A stretch of 64,000 nt of DNA. Origin: Actinoplanes sp. SE50/110. Its GTDB lineage: Bacteria; Actinomycetota; Actinomycetes; Mycobacteriales; Micromonosporaceae. The stretch spans positions 4,745,001 to 4,809,000 of the forward strand of contig NZ_LT827010.1 of NCBI RefSeq assembly GCF_900119315.1. Reading direction: 5' to 3'. The notes under the pieces were generated by a model, which saw only the letters and a list, made by a program, of their open reading frames with translations, was not told where the DNA came from and did not search any database. The position numbers and the translations under genes are program-made. Positions within the stretch are counted from its first letter, which is position 1. Every line of letters starts with the position of its first letter. Of this stretch, positions 23,900 through 33,100 are shown in pieces.

Positions 23900-24373
23900 T
23901 CATCGGTCGAGGAAGGTCTCCAGCGCCTCGAGGACCAACGCGTGGTCGTCGGCTTGCGGCAGCCCGGACACGGTGACGACGCCGATCACGCCGGCCCCGG
24001 CAACGCGTACCGGGAAAGCCCCGCCATGGGCCGCGTACCGCATCGGATCGACGCCCATCGCGGCGTCGAGCTCTCTGCCGTTGGCCGCGAGTTCGCGGCC
24101 GACCAGGTAGGAGGAGGCGGCGAACCGGTAGACCACCCGGACCTTGCGCTGGATCCAGACGTCGTTGTCGGCGGTGGAGCCGGGCAGCCCGGCGTGGAAC
24201 AGTTGCTGTTCGCCGCGGCGGATGTCGATCGCGACGGGCAGGCTGCGCTCGGTGGCGAGGTTGACCAGCAGGCAGCCCAACGCCCACGCGTCGGCCTCGT
24301 CGAAGTGGTCGAAGACCAGGCGGCGTTCCTGGTCCTTGAGTTCCGCGATCAGGTTCTGCGACTCGTCGCTCAT
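23900..24373 (-). CDS. UPF0303 / heme-degrading-domain (DUF336-like) protein
   Basis: 157 residues. The frame has the UPF0303 landmarks: RRLVFDHFDEADAWALGCLL, DIRRGEQQLFHAGLPGSTADND, VRVVYRF, and the C-terminal HGGAFPVRVAGAGVIGVVTVSGLPQ. The last block is shared with GlcG/HbpS-type DUF336 proteins. Biochemical role is unsettled. ATG at 24373 overlaps the stop of the TSUP gene (ATGA), so it is the third member of a coupled operon. Confidence 0.88.
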   Translation of the reverse strand: MSDESQNLIAELKDQERRLVFDHFDEADAWALGCLLVNLATERSLPVAIDIRRGEQQLFHAGLPGSTADNDVWIQRKVRVVYRFAASSYLVGRELAANGRELDAAMGVDPMRYAAHGGAFPVRVAGAGVIGVVTVSGLPQADDHALVLEALETFLDR

Positions 24374-25134
24374 CAGCCCATTCTCATCTGGTCGACGCCG
24401 AGCTTGACGATCAGGGCGAGCACCACGATCAGCAGCACGATCCGGACGAAGCCGGAGCCGCGGCGCAGCGCCATCCGGGCACCGAGGAACGCACCGCCGA
24501 TGTTGCAGACCGCCATGCCGGCGCCGAGCAGCCAGTCGACGTGCCCGGTGACGCCGAAAACGATCAGCGCCCCGAGGTTGGTGCCGGTGTTGACGAGTTT
24601 GGCCATCGCCGAGCCGCGCACGAAGTCCGCGCCGACGATCGTGGTGAAGGCCAGCACCAGGAACGTGCCGGTACCCGGACCGATCAGTCCGTCGTAGGCG
24701 GCGACCAGCCCGCCCGCGGTCGCCACGGCCAGCGCCCGGCGCACCGGCGTGCGTTTCTCCCCGTGCTCGGCCAGCCCCATGGCCGGCCGCACGGTCACGA
24801 AGATCGCCACGAAGATCAACACCATCATCACGATCGGCCGGTACGCCGTTGCCGGGATCGCCCCGGCCAGCAGTGCCCCGCAGCCGGCGCAGATCAGCGC
24901 CACCGCCGCGGAGGGCCCGGCGACCCCCCAGTCGATCTTGGTCCGGCGCGCGTACGTGACCGCGGCCGTGCCGGTGCCGCAGATCGCGGCGAGCTTGTTG
25001 GTGCCCAGCGCGGTCGGCAGCGGCAGCCCGGGTGCGGCGAGCAGCAGCGCGGGCAGCAGGAGCAGGCCGCCACCCCCGACGACCGCGTCGACCCACCCGG
25101 CCGCCGCGGCCGCCACCAAAAGCAGGACGATCAC
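24373..25134 (-). CDS. TSUP family membrane permease (TauE/SafE-like)
   Basis: 253 residues with about eight hydrophobic spans in two repeats. Characteristic segments are AGWVDAVVGGGGLLLLPALL and, in the second half, GLIGPGTGTFLVLAFTTIVG. TSUP permeases move small sulfur- or carbon-containing anions (sulfite, sulfoacetate, taurine products). GTG at 25134 overlaps the stop of the 30-residue upstream ORF (GTGA), so translation is probably coupled; there is no separate ribosome binding site. The UPF0303 gene follows with a 1-bp-spaced ATGA overlap. Confidence 0.88.
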   Translation of the reverse strand: MIVLLLVAAAAAGWVDAVVGGGGLLLLPALLLAAPGLPLPTALGTNKLAAICGTGTAAVTYARRTKIDWGVAGPSAAVALICAGCGALLAGAIPATAYRPIVMMVLIFVAIFVTVRPAMGLAEHGEKRTPVRRALAVATAGGLVAAYDGLIGPGTGTFLVLAFTTIVGADFVRGSAMAKLVNTGTNLGALIVFGVTGHVDWLLGAGMAVCNIGGAFLGARMALRRGSGFVRIVLLIVVLALIVKLGVDQMRMG

Positions 25135-25223
25135 TTGCGGCCGCGCGCCCGCTGCAGCCAGATGCCGAGCATCGCGCCGGCCACGAAGATCAGCATCGTG
25201 CAGCACAGGGCCTTGATGAACAT
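25131..25223 (-). CDS. 30-residue single-span membrane microprotein
   Basis: ATG at 25223 has a strong GGAGG 6 nt upstream. The 30-codon frame encodes a hydrophobic segment (FIKALCCTMLIFVAGAMLGI) followed by the basic tail WLQRARGRK, i.e. one helix with a positive cytoplasmic end. Two adjacent cysteines lie at the membrane entry. Its TGA overlaps the GTG of the TSUP permease. It is the first ORF of the operon and could be an accessory subunit or a leader. I do not know a family. Confidence 0.7.
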   Translation of the reverse strand: MFIKALCCTMLIFVAGAMLGIWLQRARGRK

Positions 25224-25239
25224 GCCAGCCTCCATCGAC

Positions 25240-25245
25240 TAAGGT
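25240..25245 (+). promoter_or_regulatory. -10 box of a leaderless promoter for the gene at 25253
   Basis: TAAGGT lies 7 nt before the GTG at 25253, without a Shine-Dalgarno. The region is shared with the divergent microprotein-TSUP operon (29 bp apart), so the two promoters overlap. Confidence 0.5.
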
Positions 25246-25252
25246 CGGGCCG

Positions 25253-26023
25253 GTGCGCCTGGCCACGTTCAACCTGTTGCACGGCAGATCACTGTCCGAC
25301 GGCACGGTACACGCCGATCGGGTCCGCGACGCTGTCGGCGAGCTCGACGCGGACGTCCTCGGGCTGCAGGAGGTCGACCGGGCGCAGCCCCGGTCGGGCG
25401 GGCTGGATCTGACCGTGTTGTGCGCCGAGGCGCTGGGGGCGCCCGCGCACCGGTTCGCGGCGGCGGTGGTCGGCACGCCGGGGCAGACCTGGGAGCCGTG
25501 GCATGCCGACGCGGACATCGCCCATCCGCAGTACGGGATCGCGCTGGTCAGCCGCTTTCCGGTGCGGCAGTGGCAGATCACCCAGCTGCCGGGGGCGCCG
25601 ATCCGGTCGCCGGTGCTCACCCCGGAGGGGCTGCTGCTGCTCAAGGACGAGCCGCGGGTGCTGCTCGCGGCGGTGCTGGAGACGCCGTACGGGCTGATGA
25701 GTGTCGGGACCACGCATCTGTCGTTCGTGCCGGGCTGGAACGTGCGGCAGCTGCGGCACGCGGTCCGGGCGATGCGGGCGCTGCCGGCGCCGCGGGTGCT
25801 GCTGGGTGATCTGAACATGCCGGCCGGGCCGGTCCGCGCGTTCTCCGGGTGGCGGCCGCTGGCGCGGGCGGCGACGTTTCCGAGTCCGTCGCCGCGCACC
25901 CAGCTCGATCATGTGCTGGCCGATCCGCGCGGTGGGCGGCAGCTGGGTCGGGTGGTGCAGGTTCGCACGCCGCATCCGGCGGTGTCCGATCACCGGCCGC
26001 TGGTGGTCCGGCTGGACCGCTGA
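25253..26023 (+). CDS. Endonuclease/exonuclease/phosphatase (EEP) family protein
   Basis: 256 residues with the EEP fold: RLATFNLLHGR (Asn), LGLQEVDRAQPRSGG (metal-binding Glu), TTHLSFVPGWNVRQL, LLGDLNMP (catalytic Asp/Asn) and the closing VSDHRPLVV (His). All metal and catalytic positions appear present. Members cleave phosphodiesters in nucleic acids, lipids or small molecules; no signal peptide is visible, so it acts in the cytoplasm. GTG at 25253 is supported by the -10 box. Confidence 0.92.
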   Translation: MRLATFNLLHGRSLSDGTVHADRVRDAVGELDADVLGLQEVDRAQPRSGGLDLTVLCAEALGAPAHRFAAAVVGTPGQTWEPWHADADIAHPQYGIALVSRFPVRQWQITQLPGAPIRSPVLTPEGLLLLKDEPRVLLAAVLETPYGLMSVGTTHLSFVPGWNVRQLRHAVRAMRALPAPRVLLGDLNMPAGPVRAFSGWRPLARAATFPSPSPRTQLDHVLADPRGGRQLGRVVQVRTPHPAVSDHRPLVVRLDR

Positions 26024-26527
26024 TCAGCGGGTGGGGCGCAGGTAGACGTCCTCCAGGCCGTCCTCCGGGTCCCACTGCTCGCCGATCTTGCGGAAGCCGA
26101 AGCCCTTGATGGTGGCGCGGGAGCCGAGATTGTCCGGGCGGATGCTGGCCCGCACGGCGGTGACCCGCGGGTCGGCGTCGGCGCGGTCGAGCAGGCTGCG
26201 CAGCATCGCCTTGGCGTGGCCCTGCCGGCGGTGTGCCGGGTCGACGGAGTAGGCGACCTCGACGATCCCGTCGGCGTCGGGCGGCCCGTGGAAGCCGCCG
26301 TGCCCGACCACGACGCCGTCCGGGTCGGTGACCGCGGCCCGGGCGATCCAGTCGGCGGCCTCCGGGTCGCGTCGCACGTCCTCCAGCCGGATGCGCCACA
26401 GCCAGCTTTCGTCGATCAGGTAGCGGCTCAGCGGGGTACCGGCGGCGTGGCTCGCGGCGGCCAGGTCGCCGTCGATGAGGGCGCTGAGGGCGGCGGGGGG
26501 AAGCTTCACGAATCGGATGCCCGGCAT
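26024..26527 (-). CDS. GNAT family N-acetyltransferase
   Basis: 167 residues. GNAT features are VVGHGGFHGPPDADGIVEVAYSV, the acetyl-CoA loop DPAHRRQGHAKAML (RRQGHA) and SIRPDNLGSRATIKGFGFRKIG at the end. It resembles RimJ-like acetyltransferases acting on protein or small-molecule amines. ATG at 26527 is chosen (a longer frame to 26566 lacks support); GATCAT lies 6 nt upstream, consistent with a leaderless start. It converges with the EEP gene, with no gap, and is divergent from ohrR. Confidence 0.88.
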   Translation of the reverse strand: MPGIRFVKLPPAALSALIDGDLAAASHAAGTPLSRYLIDESWLWRIRLEDVRRDPEAADWIARAAVTDPDGVVVGHGGFHGPPDADGIVEVAYSVDPAHRRQGHAKAMLRSLLDRADADPRVTAVRASIRPDNLGSRATIKGFGFRKIGEQWDPEDGLEDVYLRPTR

Positions 26528-26568
26528 CCCGCGATGATCACACACGGTGGTGACGGTCGCCACCAATC

Positions 26569-26582
26569 AGTTGTGCACAACT
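26569..26582. promoter_or_regulatory. OhrR operator palindrome
   Basis: AGTTGTGCACAACT is a perfect 14-bp palindrome placed 11 bp upstream of the -10 box of ohrR, overlapping the -35 position. OhrR/MarR dimers bind such sites and release them when the sensing cysteine is oxidised. Confidence 0.7.
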
Positions 26583-26593
26583 AAATTGCCCAC

Positions 26594-26599
26594 TACCTT
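26594..26599 (+). promoter_or_regulatory. -10 box of a leaderless promoter for ohrR
   Basis: TACCTT lies 7 nt before the ATG at 26607, with no Shine-Dalgarno. The adjacent operator palindrome supports this as the regulated promoter. Confidence 0.5.
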
Positions 26600-26606
26600 T
26601 CTGGGC

Positions 26607-27023
26607 ATGCGGGAGAGCACGGCACTGGACGAGATGATCTGCTTCCAGCTCTATGCGGCCAGCCGATCGATCACCGCGCTCTACCGTCCGCTGCTCGACC
26701 CGCACGGCCTGACCTACCCGCAATACCTGGTGCTGCGCGTCCTCTGGCACGACGGCCCCACTACCGTGCGTGATCTCGGTCGCACCCTGCGGCTCGACAG
26801 CGGCACCCTCTCCCCGCTGCTGAAACGCCTGGCGGCGCAGGGCCATCTGACCCGGGTCCGCGGGGCCGACGACGAACGCACCGTCCTGATCAGCCTGACC
26901 GACTCCGGCCTGCGGCTGCGGGACGCGATCGGCGATCTGACCCAGGCCCTGCTCTGCTCGGTCAACCTGACCGTCGACGAGCTCACCCAGTTGCACAGCC
27001 TGCTCATCCGCGCCCGCGGCTGA
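26607..27023 (+). CDS. ohrR: OhrR organic-peroxide-sensing MarR family repressor
   Basis: 138 residues. MarR winged helix (GLTYPQYLVLRVLWHDGPTTVRDLG, LDSGTLSPLLKRLAAQGHLTRVR, and a wing with DDERTVLISLT). The peroxide-sensing cysteine is at position 12 in DEMICFQLYAASR, matching the reactive N-terminal Cys of OhrR. Oxidation of this Cys by organic hydroperoxides releases the repressor. The ohr gene follows by 31 bp in the same direction, and the palindrome at 26569-26582 is the obvious operator, so repression is autoregulatory. Confidence 0.93.
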   Translation: MRESTALDEMICFQLYAASRSITALYRPLLDPHGLTYPQYLVLRVLWHDGPTTVRDLGRTLRLDSGTLSPLLKRLAAQGHLTRVRGADDERTVLISLTDSGLRLRDAIGDLTQALLCSVNLTVDELTQLHSLLIRARG

Positions 27024-27054
27024 GTCGACCATCCCTCGAAAGGGGCATCCCCGG

Positions 27055-27474
27055 ATGACCGCGATCTACACCGCCTCGGCGACCGCGACCGGCGACGGCC
27101 GTAACGGCCACGTCCGCTCCAGCGACGGCGTCCTCGACTTCGACCTGGCCATCCCGAAGGAGATGGGCGGCCCGGGCGGCGCCCTGACCAACCCCGAGCA
27201 GCTGTTCGCCGCCGGCTACGCGGCCTGCTTCCACAGCGCCCTCAAGCGGGTCGCCAGCATGCAGAAGGTCACGCTGACCGACACCGCGATCACCGTCGAC
27301 GTCGGCATCGGCCAGCTCCCCAGCGGCGGCTTCGGGCTGAACGTCACCATCGAGGCCGAGCTGCCCGGCCTGTCCGAGGAGCAGGCCACGGCGCTGCTGG
27401 AGGCCGCCCACCAGGTCTGCCCCTACTCCAACGCCACCCGCGGCAACGTCGAGGTCGCGCTGAACCTGGCCTGA
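27055..27474 (+). CDS. ohr: Ohr organic hydroperoxide resistance protein (OsmC family)
   Basis: 139 residues, the usual length. Both catalytic cysteines are present: C58 in FAAGYAACFHSALK and C122 in HQVCPYSNATRGN. The conserved Arg may be that in the N-terminal ATGDGRNGHV loop. Ohr reduces organic and lipid hydroperoxides with lipoylated-protein or dithiol reductants, in the cytoplasm. It is the target of the upstream OhrR. A strong terminator follows at 27502-27539. Confidence 0.95.
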   Translation: MTAIYTASATATGDGRNGHVRSSDGVLDFDLAIPKEMGGPGGALTNPEQLFAAGYAACFHSALKRVASMQKVTLTDTAITVDVGIGQLPSGGFGLNVTIEAELPGLSEEQATALLEAAHQVCPYSNATRGNVEVALNLA

Positions 27475-27501
27475 CCCCACTCCCCCGCATCACGCACTCC
27501 C

Positions 27502-27539
27502 GGGCCCGGGCGGGCCGCTCCGGCGGCCGGCCCGGGCCT
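27502..27539 (+). terminator. Hairpin terminator after ohr
   Basis: GGCCCGGGC (27503-27511) pairs with GCCCGGGCC (27530-27538), and inner GGCCGC/GGCGGCC pairs extend the stem. It starts 28 bp after the ohr stop. No U tract follows. Confidence 0.75.
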
Positions 27540-27692
27540 GTGCGGTATGTCCCACCGGACACACCGCCGAGCGGCGGTGCCGTATATTTGCGCCCGTCGC
27601 TGTGGGCAAGATCGTGCCCGGCGACTGTCCGGACCGGACGGCCGGGGCGCGCATACCGCGGGACCGGCCATCTTCATGGGGGAAGAATCGTC

Positions 27693-30020
27693 ATGTCTGT
27701 GAGAACCGTCCAGGCCGGCCTGCTCGCGGCCGGCCTGGTGTGCGGGCTGCTGGGTGTGCCGGGAGCCGCCCACGCCGCCCCGTCACCGTCGCCGTCGGCC
27801 TCCGCCGGCGTGCGGGCCGCCAAGGCCTCCGCCGCCACGGTGGACGATCCGACGAACCTGGCCACCGACGAGGACAAGGTCAAGGCGGCCGGCGCGATCG
27901 GCGTCAACCCGGGTGTCGACCTGCTCGTCCTCAACGACCAGGCGTTCGTCTTCGCGCTGTGGCGCCGCGACGAGGCCGGCACGAACGTCAAGGCCGCCGC
28001 GCTGCGGGCGTACGAGTCCGACGACCCGCACGCCGCGTACGACTTCATCGTCACCGGCATCTTCGTGGCCGCCAACGACGACGCCCAGGCCAAGATCGCC
28101 GAGGCCGCCGCGCAGGCCCGCCGGCGCTCGGTCGCGGTGACCGTCGGGCTCGACCCGTCCGACACCGCGCTGATCGAGCGCAACGACCGCGACTTCATCT
28201 TCGGGGTCTGGCAGCGGGTCGAGGCCGGCAGCCACGTCCGGGATGCCGCCCAGGCCGCGATCGCCGACGGCACCACCCAGGCCGACTGGGACACCTTTCT
28301 GAACACCGGCGCGGCCGCGGCGGCCGACCTGGACATCCGCGAGGCGATCGCCAAGGCGGACGCGGAGCAGGCCGCCAAGCTGCGGGCCGCGCAGCTCCTG
28401 GCCGCCAAGAAGTCGCTGCTGCAGCTCCTGCTGCTGCAGGTGACCGACGAGCTGGTCAGCGCGCCGAACCGGCAGTTCGTGCTGTTCGTCCACAACAACG
28501 CCAAGGGCTCCGAGGTCTCCCTGGCCTCCCAGGTCGCCCTGAACGCGCCCGACGACCAGCTCGACAAGGCGCTGACCGACTTCATCTTCACCGGCGGCGC
28601 CGCCGCCAACAAGCGCGACGAGGACGCCGCCGCGGTCATCGAGCGCGACGGCTACCACGCCCGGGTCATCCCGATCCGCGACGCCGCCGAGCACGACGGC
28701 TTCTCGCCGAACCTGCTCGCCGCGGCCCAGGCGGCACTGGCCGCCAACACCCTGGTCGCCCTGCAGACCTTCCTGCTCAAGGGCCAGGACGAGGCGCGCG
28801 CCAAGGACCGCCGGCTGGACTTCGGCAGCGGCTTCGAGGCCGCCGACGCCCGGCCGAACTGGCAGAACACGGTCGACAACACCGGCAACGGGCACGGCGG
28901 CACGATCAACGTCGGCGGCATCGTCAACTCGGTGACCACTTCGGAGCTGGGCGTGCGCGCCGAGAAGGCGCACACCGGGTCGCAGGCGCTGATGTACTCC
29001 GGCATGGACAACAACGCCACCAAGTCGTTCGCCTACAACCAGGTGTTCGGGCTCAAGGGCGTCTCGGTGCGGCCGACCACCAAGCTGTCGTACTGGATCT
29101 ACCCGCAGAGCTCGGCGCAGATGACTCAGGTGTCCGGCGCCAACAGCTCCTGCGTGGCGGTCGACCTGATCTTCTCGGACGGCACCAACCTGCGTGACTC
29201 GGGCGCCAAGGACCAGCACGGCAACTCGGTCCACCCGGCCGCGCAGTGCGGCAAGCTGACCCTCGACACCTGGAACGAGGTGGACGTGGACCTCGGCGCG
29301 GTCGCGGCCGGACGCACGATCCTGCGGGTCACCGTCGGCTACGACCAGGCGGCGAACACCGGCGGCTACCGTGGCTTCATCGACGACCTGTCGTTCTCCG
29401 ACCTGGAGAGCGCGCCGAAGTTCCGCACCTCGGCGGAGCCCGGTGACACCAAGCTGACCTGGACCAACAGTGCCGACACCGGCGCCAAGCCGGCCGGCGG
29501 ATCGCTCAACGTCGGCCCGATCGTCGCCAGCGTCACCGGTCCGGAGCTCAAGGAGGGGCCGGCCACCGGCCGCACCGGCTCGAACGTCGTGCTCTACTCG
29601 GGCAAGGACACCAGCGCCACCAGCTCGCACGCGTACATGAAGGGTTACAGCCTCGGCGAGACCTACGTGACCCCGAGCACCCAGCTGTCCTACTGGATCT
29701 ACCCGCAGAGCACCCGGTCGTTCGGCGGGGTGACCGGCAGCAACAGCTCCTGCGTGTCGCTCGACCTGCTGCTCGAGGACAAGATCGCGGCGACCACGGT
29801 CTCCCTGCGCGACACCGGCGTCAAGGACACCCGCGGCAACGTCGTGCACCCGTTCAAGCAGTGCGGCAAACTGCCGCTGGACACGTGGACCCAGGTGATC
29901 GTGCCGCTCGGCGCGATCGCGAACGGCAAGCGGATCACCCAGATCGACCTCGGCTACGACCAGCCGGCCGGCACCGGCGGCTACCGCGGCTACATCGACG
30001 ACATCCGCATCACCCAGTAA
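27693..30020 (+). CDS. Secreted ALF-repeat protein with two C-terminal beta-sandwich modules
   Basis: 775 residues. A Sec signal peptide (1-~29, LLAAGLVCGLLGVPGAAHA) is followed by a Pro/Ser stretch. Residues ~60-375 carry ALF-type repeats (short helical repeats such as LRAYESDDPHAAYDFIVTG and LAANTLVALQTFLLKG). Two tandem modules follow at ~377-575 and ~580-775. Each has LSYWIYPQS, a Cys pair (SSCV and QCGK), a YDQ motif and a closing YRGFIDD/YRGYIDD strand. Similar modules occur at the ends of secreted actinobacterial glycosidases and suggest carbohydrate binding. GGGGGAAG precedes the ATG at 27693. It lies directly upstream of a toxin that shares the ALF repeats, so a role in delivery or surface binding is possible but unproven. 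Confidence 0.82.
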   Translation: MSVRTVQAGLLAAGLVCGLLGVPGAAHAAPSPSPSASAGVRAAKASAATVDDPTNLATDEDKVKAAGAIGVNPGVDLLVLNDQAFVFALWRRDEAGTNVKAAALRAYESDDPHAAYDFIVTGIFVAANDDAQAKIAEAAAQARRRSVAVTVGLDPSDTALIERNDRDFIFGVWQRVEAGSHVRDAAQAAIADGTTQADWDTFLNTGAAAAADLDIREAIAKADAEQAAKLRAAQLLAAKKSLLQLLLLQVTDELVSAPNRQFVLFVHNNAKGSEVSLASQVALNAPDDQLDKALTDFIFTGGAAANKRDEDAAAVIERDGYHARVIPIRDAAEHDGFSPNLLAAAQAALAANTLVALQTFLLKGQDEARAKDRRLDFGSGFEAADARPNWQNTVDNTGNGHGGTINVGGIVNSVTTSELGVRAEKAHTGSQALMYSGMDNNATKSFAYNQVFGLKGVSVRPTTKLSYWIYPQSSAQMTQVSGANSSCVAVDLIFSDGTNLRDSGAKDQHGNSVHPAAQCGKLTLDTWNEVDVDLGAVAAGRTILRVTVGYDQAANTGGYRGFIDDLSFSDLESAPKFRTSAEPGDTKLTWTNSADTGAKPAGGSLNVGPIVASVTGPELKEGPATGRTGSNVVLYSGKDTSATSSHAYMKGYSLGETYVTPSTQLSYWIYPQSTRSFGGVTGSNSSCVSLDLLLEDKIAATTVSLRDTGVKDTRGNVVHPFKQCGKLPLDTWTQVIVPLGAIANGKRITQIDLGYDQPAGTGGYRGYIDDIRITQ

Positions 30021-30026
30021 GACCGC

Positions 30027-30063
30027 GAAAACGCCCGGGCCGTACGCCGGCCCGGGCGTTTTC
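30027..30063 (+). terminator. Intrinsic terminator after the ALF-repeat protein
   Basis: A perfect 15-bp stem (GAAAACGCCCGGGCC with its complement) with a 7-nt loop and a TTTT run in the 3' arm begins 6 bp after the stop codon. It separates this gene from the toxin gene. Confidence 0.92.
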
Positions 30064-30159
30064 CCGTTCCCGGGCCCCCCACGAACGCCCCGCTTCTGGT
30101 ACGACTGACAGAAGCAACGCATCGACACTTGTCGATCATCAACACGGGGGAACAACGGG

Positions 30160-33100
30160 ATGACGCGCGCACGTATCGCCGCGGTCGTCGCAAGCCTGCT
30201 CGCAGTGGTGATGCTGCCGCAGGCCGCGAACGCCGCCGTACCGATCACACCGGAGGCCGTGCCGCCCGCGGCGGCCCCGACGCTGCAGGACTGGATCGCC
30301 CGCGAGGCGGCCGCCGACGCCGACCGGGAACGCCGGCTCGCGGCCGACGGCCCGATCGACGACACCGAACTCGACCGGATGCTGATCCAGGACCTCGCCG
30401 ACTACGACGCGGACCCGGACGTCCGGGCCGCCGCCGCGCAGGTGCTGCAGGCCGGCGACCCGGCCCAGTTCGCGCCGTTCCTGGACCGCGCGTTGCCGGT
30501 CTACCGGGCGGCCGCCGCCGAACGTCGCACGCGCGACGCCGCCGAGAACCGGGAGATCGTGCAGGACTGGGCCGCCACCGGCGGCCCGGTCGAGCGGCAG
30601 AAGGCGGCCGCGGCGCTGGCCACCGGGAACGACGACAGGATCGCGGACTTCATCGCGGTCGGGCACGCCGCCGCGGTCGCGGCCGACCAGCAGGACCGGA
30701 TCACCGCGGCCGAGCAGGCCAAAACGATCAAGGCGCGGGTCGAGCAGATCGTCGCCGCCGGCGGCTACGAGGTCAGGTGGGCCGGCCAGGGTGCCCTCGA
30801 CACCGAGGACCCGGCGACGATCGCCGCGTTCTACACCACCGGCTACGCCGCGGCCGCGGCCCGCGACACCGCCGCGCAGCAGCAGATCGAGGCCGCGCTG
30901 GCCGCGCGCACCAAGGCTGTCGACGACCTGACCGCGCTCGCCCGGCGGGCCACCCAGGCGGCCACCGCCCGCACGACGATCATCACCGAGAGCGTCACCG
31001 CCACCCAGGCGCTGACCGTGGCCGCGAACTCGATGGGCCTGGCCGACAAATACGCCAAGCAGGCCGACGCCGTCTACGCCGCGGACCTGCCGATCCGCAC
31101 AGCCGGCGGCGCCACCCACACCGCCGACCTCACTCGGCTGCGCACCGACGCCTGCACCGAGTCGGCCACCACCGCCCGCAACGCCGGCCAGGTCACCGCG
31201 CACACCGGCGTCGCCAAGACCGCCGCCGACACCCTGGTCACCACCGGCCTGACGCACGGCGTCGACTGGGCCGCGGTCATGCAGGCGCAGAACGACGCCG
31301 CCGACGCCGCCGGCCAGGCCGCCGCGACCGCCTGCCATGCCGCCGAGGCCACCGAGGCCGCGGCCAGGACGCTCGACGCCGACCACCACGCCACCGTCGA
31401 TGCGAACAACGCGGTGAAGTACCGGCAGGAGGCCGAACGGGAAGCGGCCGCGGCGGCGAAGCTCGCCGCCCAGGCCGAGAAACTCGCCGCCGCCGCCCAG
31501 GCCGCCGAAGCCGACGCGCACCAGCAGCGGCTGCGCGCCGAACAGGACGCCCGCGACGCCCGGTCCCGCGCCGCCGAGGCCCGCGAGCACTACACCCGGG
31601 CCAAGACCCAGCGCGACATCGCCCGGCAGCAGAGTGCGATCGCGATCGCCCAACAGGCCGCCGCCTACGACGCCGCGCGCCGGGCGGTCGAGCAGCAGAA
31701 CGTCGCGGCCGGCAAGGGCGCCACCGCCAAGGCCGCGGCCGACGAGGTCACCAAGTCGATCGACCGGTTCGACACTCTGGTCAACGACTCCAAGGCGGCC
31801 TCCCTGCGCGCCCAGAAGGCGATCAGCGACCGCGACACCAAACAGCTCAGCTACGAGGCGTACCAGCAGGACGCGATCGCCAAGAAGGGCACCGCCGAGG
31901 GCGACTACGCCGCGCAACAGGCCGCGATCATCGGCGCCCAGCTGCCCGGCGCCCGGGCCGCCGCCGATCAGGCACGGACCGAGGCGAACGGCGCCGCGGC
32001 CGCCGCCAAGGCCGAGGCGGAAGCCGCCGCGGCCGCGGCCGCCGCCGCGCGCCGTGACGCGGCCGACGCCGCCGCCGCGGCGAACCGGGCCATCGCCGAC
32101 GCCCAGCGGGCCGAGGACCTGGCCCGGCAGTCGGTCGACGTGGCCCGGCAGGCGATCAACCGGGCCGCCGCCGCCAAAGCCGACGCCGACCTGACCAGCT
32201 CGGCGGCCGACTCGGCGCTGCGCGAAGCCGGCATCGCCGCGTTCCAGAGCCGGATCGCCGGGCGGGCCGCCATCGACGCCCGCGCCTCGGCCCGGGCGAT
32301 CGCCGACCCGGCCGCCGCCGCGCTCAGCGTCGCCGACCAGTACGCGGCCACCGACAACGACGCGCAGATGGCGATCGACGTCGCGAACAGCGCCATCCTG
32401 ATCGGCGCCGAACAGAGCGCCGCGGCCGAACAGCACGCGGCCGACGCGGAGGCCGCCGCGGTGCACGCGGCCGAGGAGGCGCTGCGGGCGCAGGAACAGG
32501 TCAAGCCCGCCTACGCCGCGGCACAGAAAGCCGCCGAGGACGCCAGCCGGGCGATCAAGGCGAGCAAGGCCGCGATCACCGCCGCGAACAACGCCGCCAC
32601 CGAGGCGCGCGCCACCGTGGCGGCCGCCAACGACGCCGCACACGCCGCCCAGCAGGCGACCGCCTACGCCAACGCCGCCGAGGGCATGGCGGTTCAGGCC
32701 GGACACGACGCCGCCGTGGGCCGGCAGGCGGCGGGCGCCGCCCGCAACTACGCCAACCAGGCGAAGACCGCCGCCGACAACGCCGACTCGATCGCCAAGC
32801 AGATCAAGGCGGCGTCGGACTCGGCCACCACCTTCGCCACCGCGATGAAGAACACCGCCGCCCGGATGGTGCAGATCGCGGCCGACACCCACACCGCGGT
32901 GCACCAGCTCGCCGATCTCACCGAGGCGGAGAAGAAGGCCCGCCAGACCTCCTGGATGCAGACCTGGCGCGACTACGTCGACAAGAAGCTCGCCGCCAAG
33001 GACCTCCCCGACTGGCTGAAGAAGTTCTACCGCGGCGAAAGCGAGGAGGTGCTCGGCATCGCCGGCGGCCTCTGGCTCTCCGGGCTCTGCGCGTTCGGCG

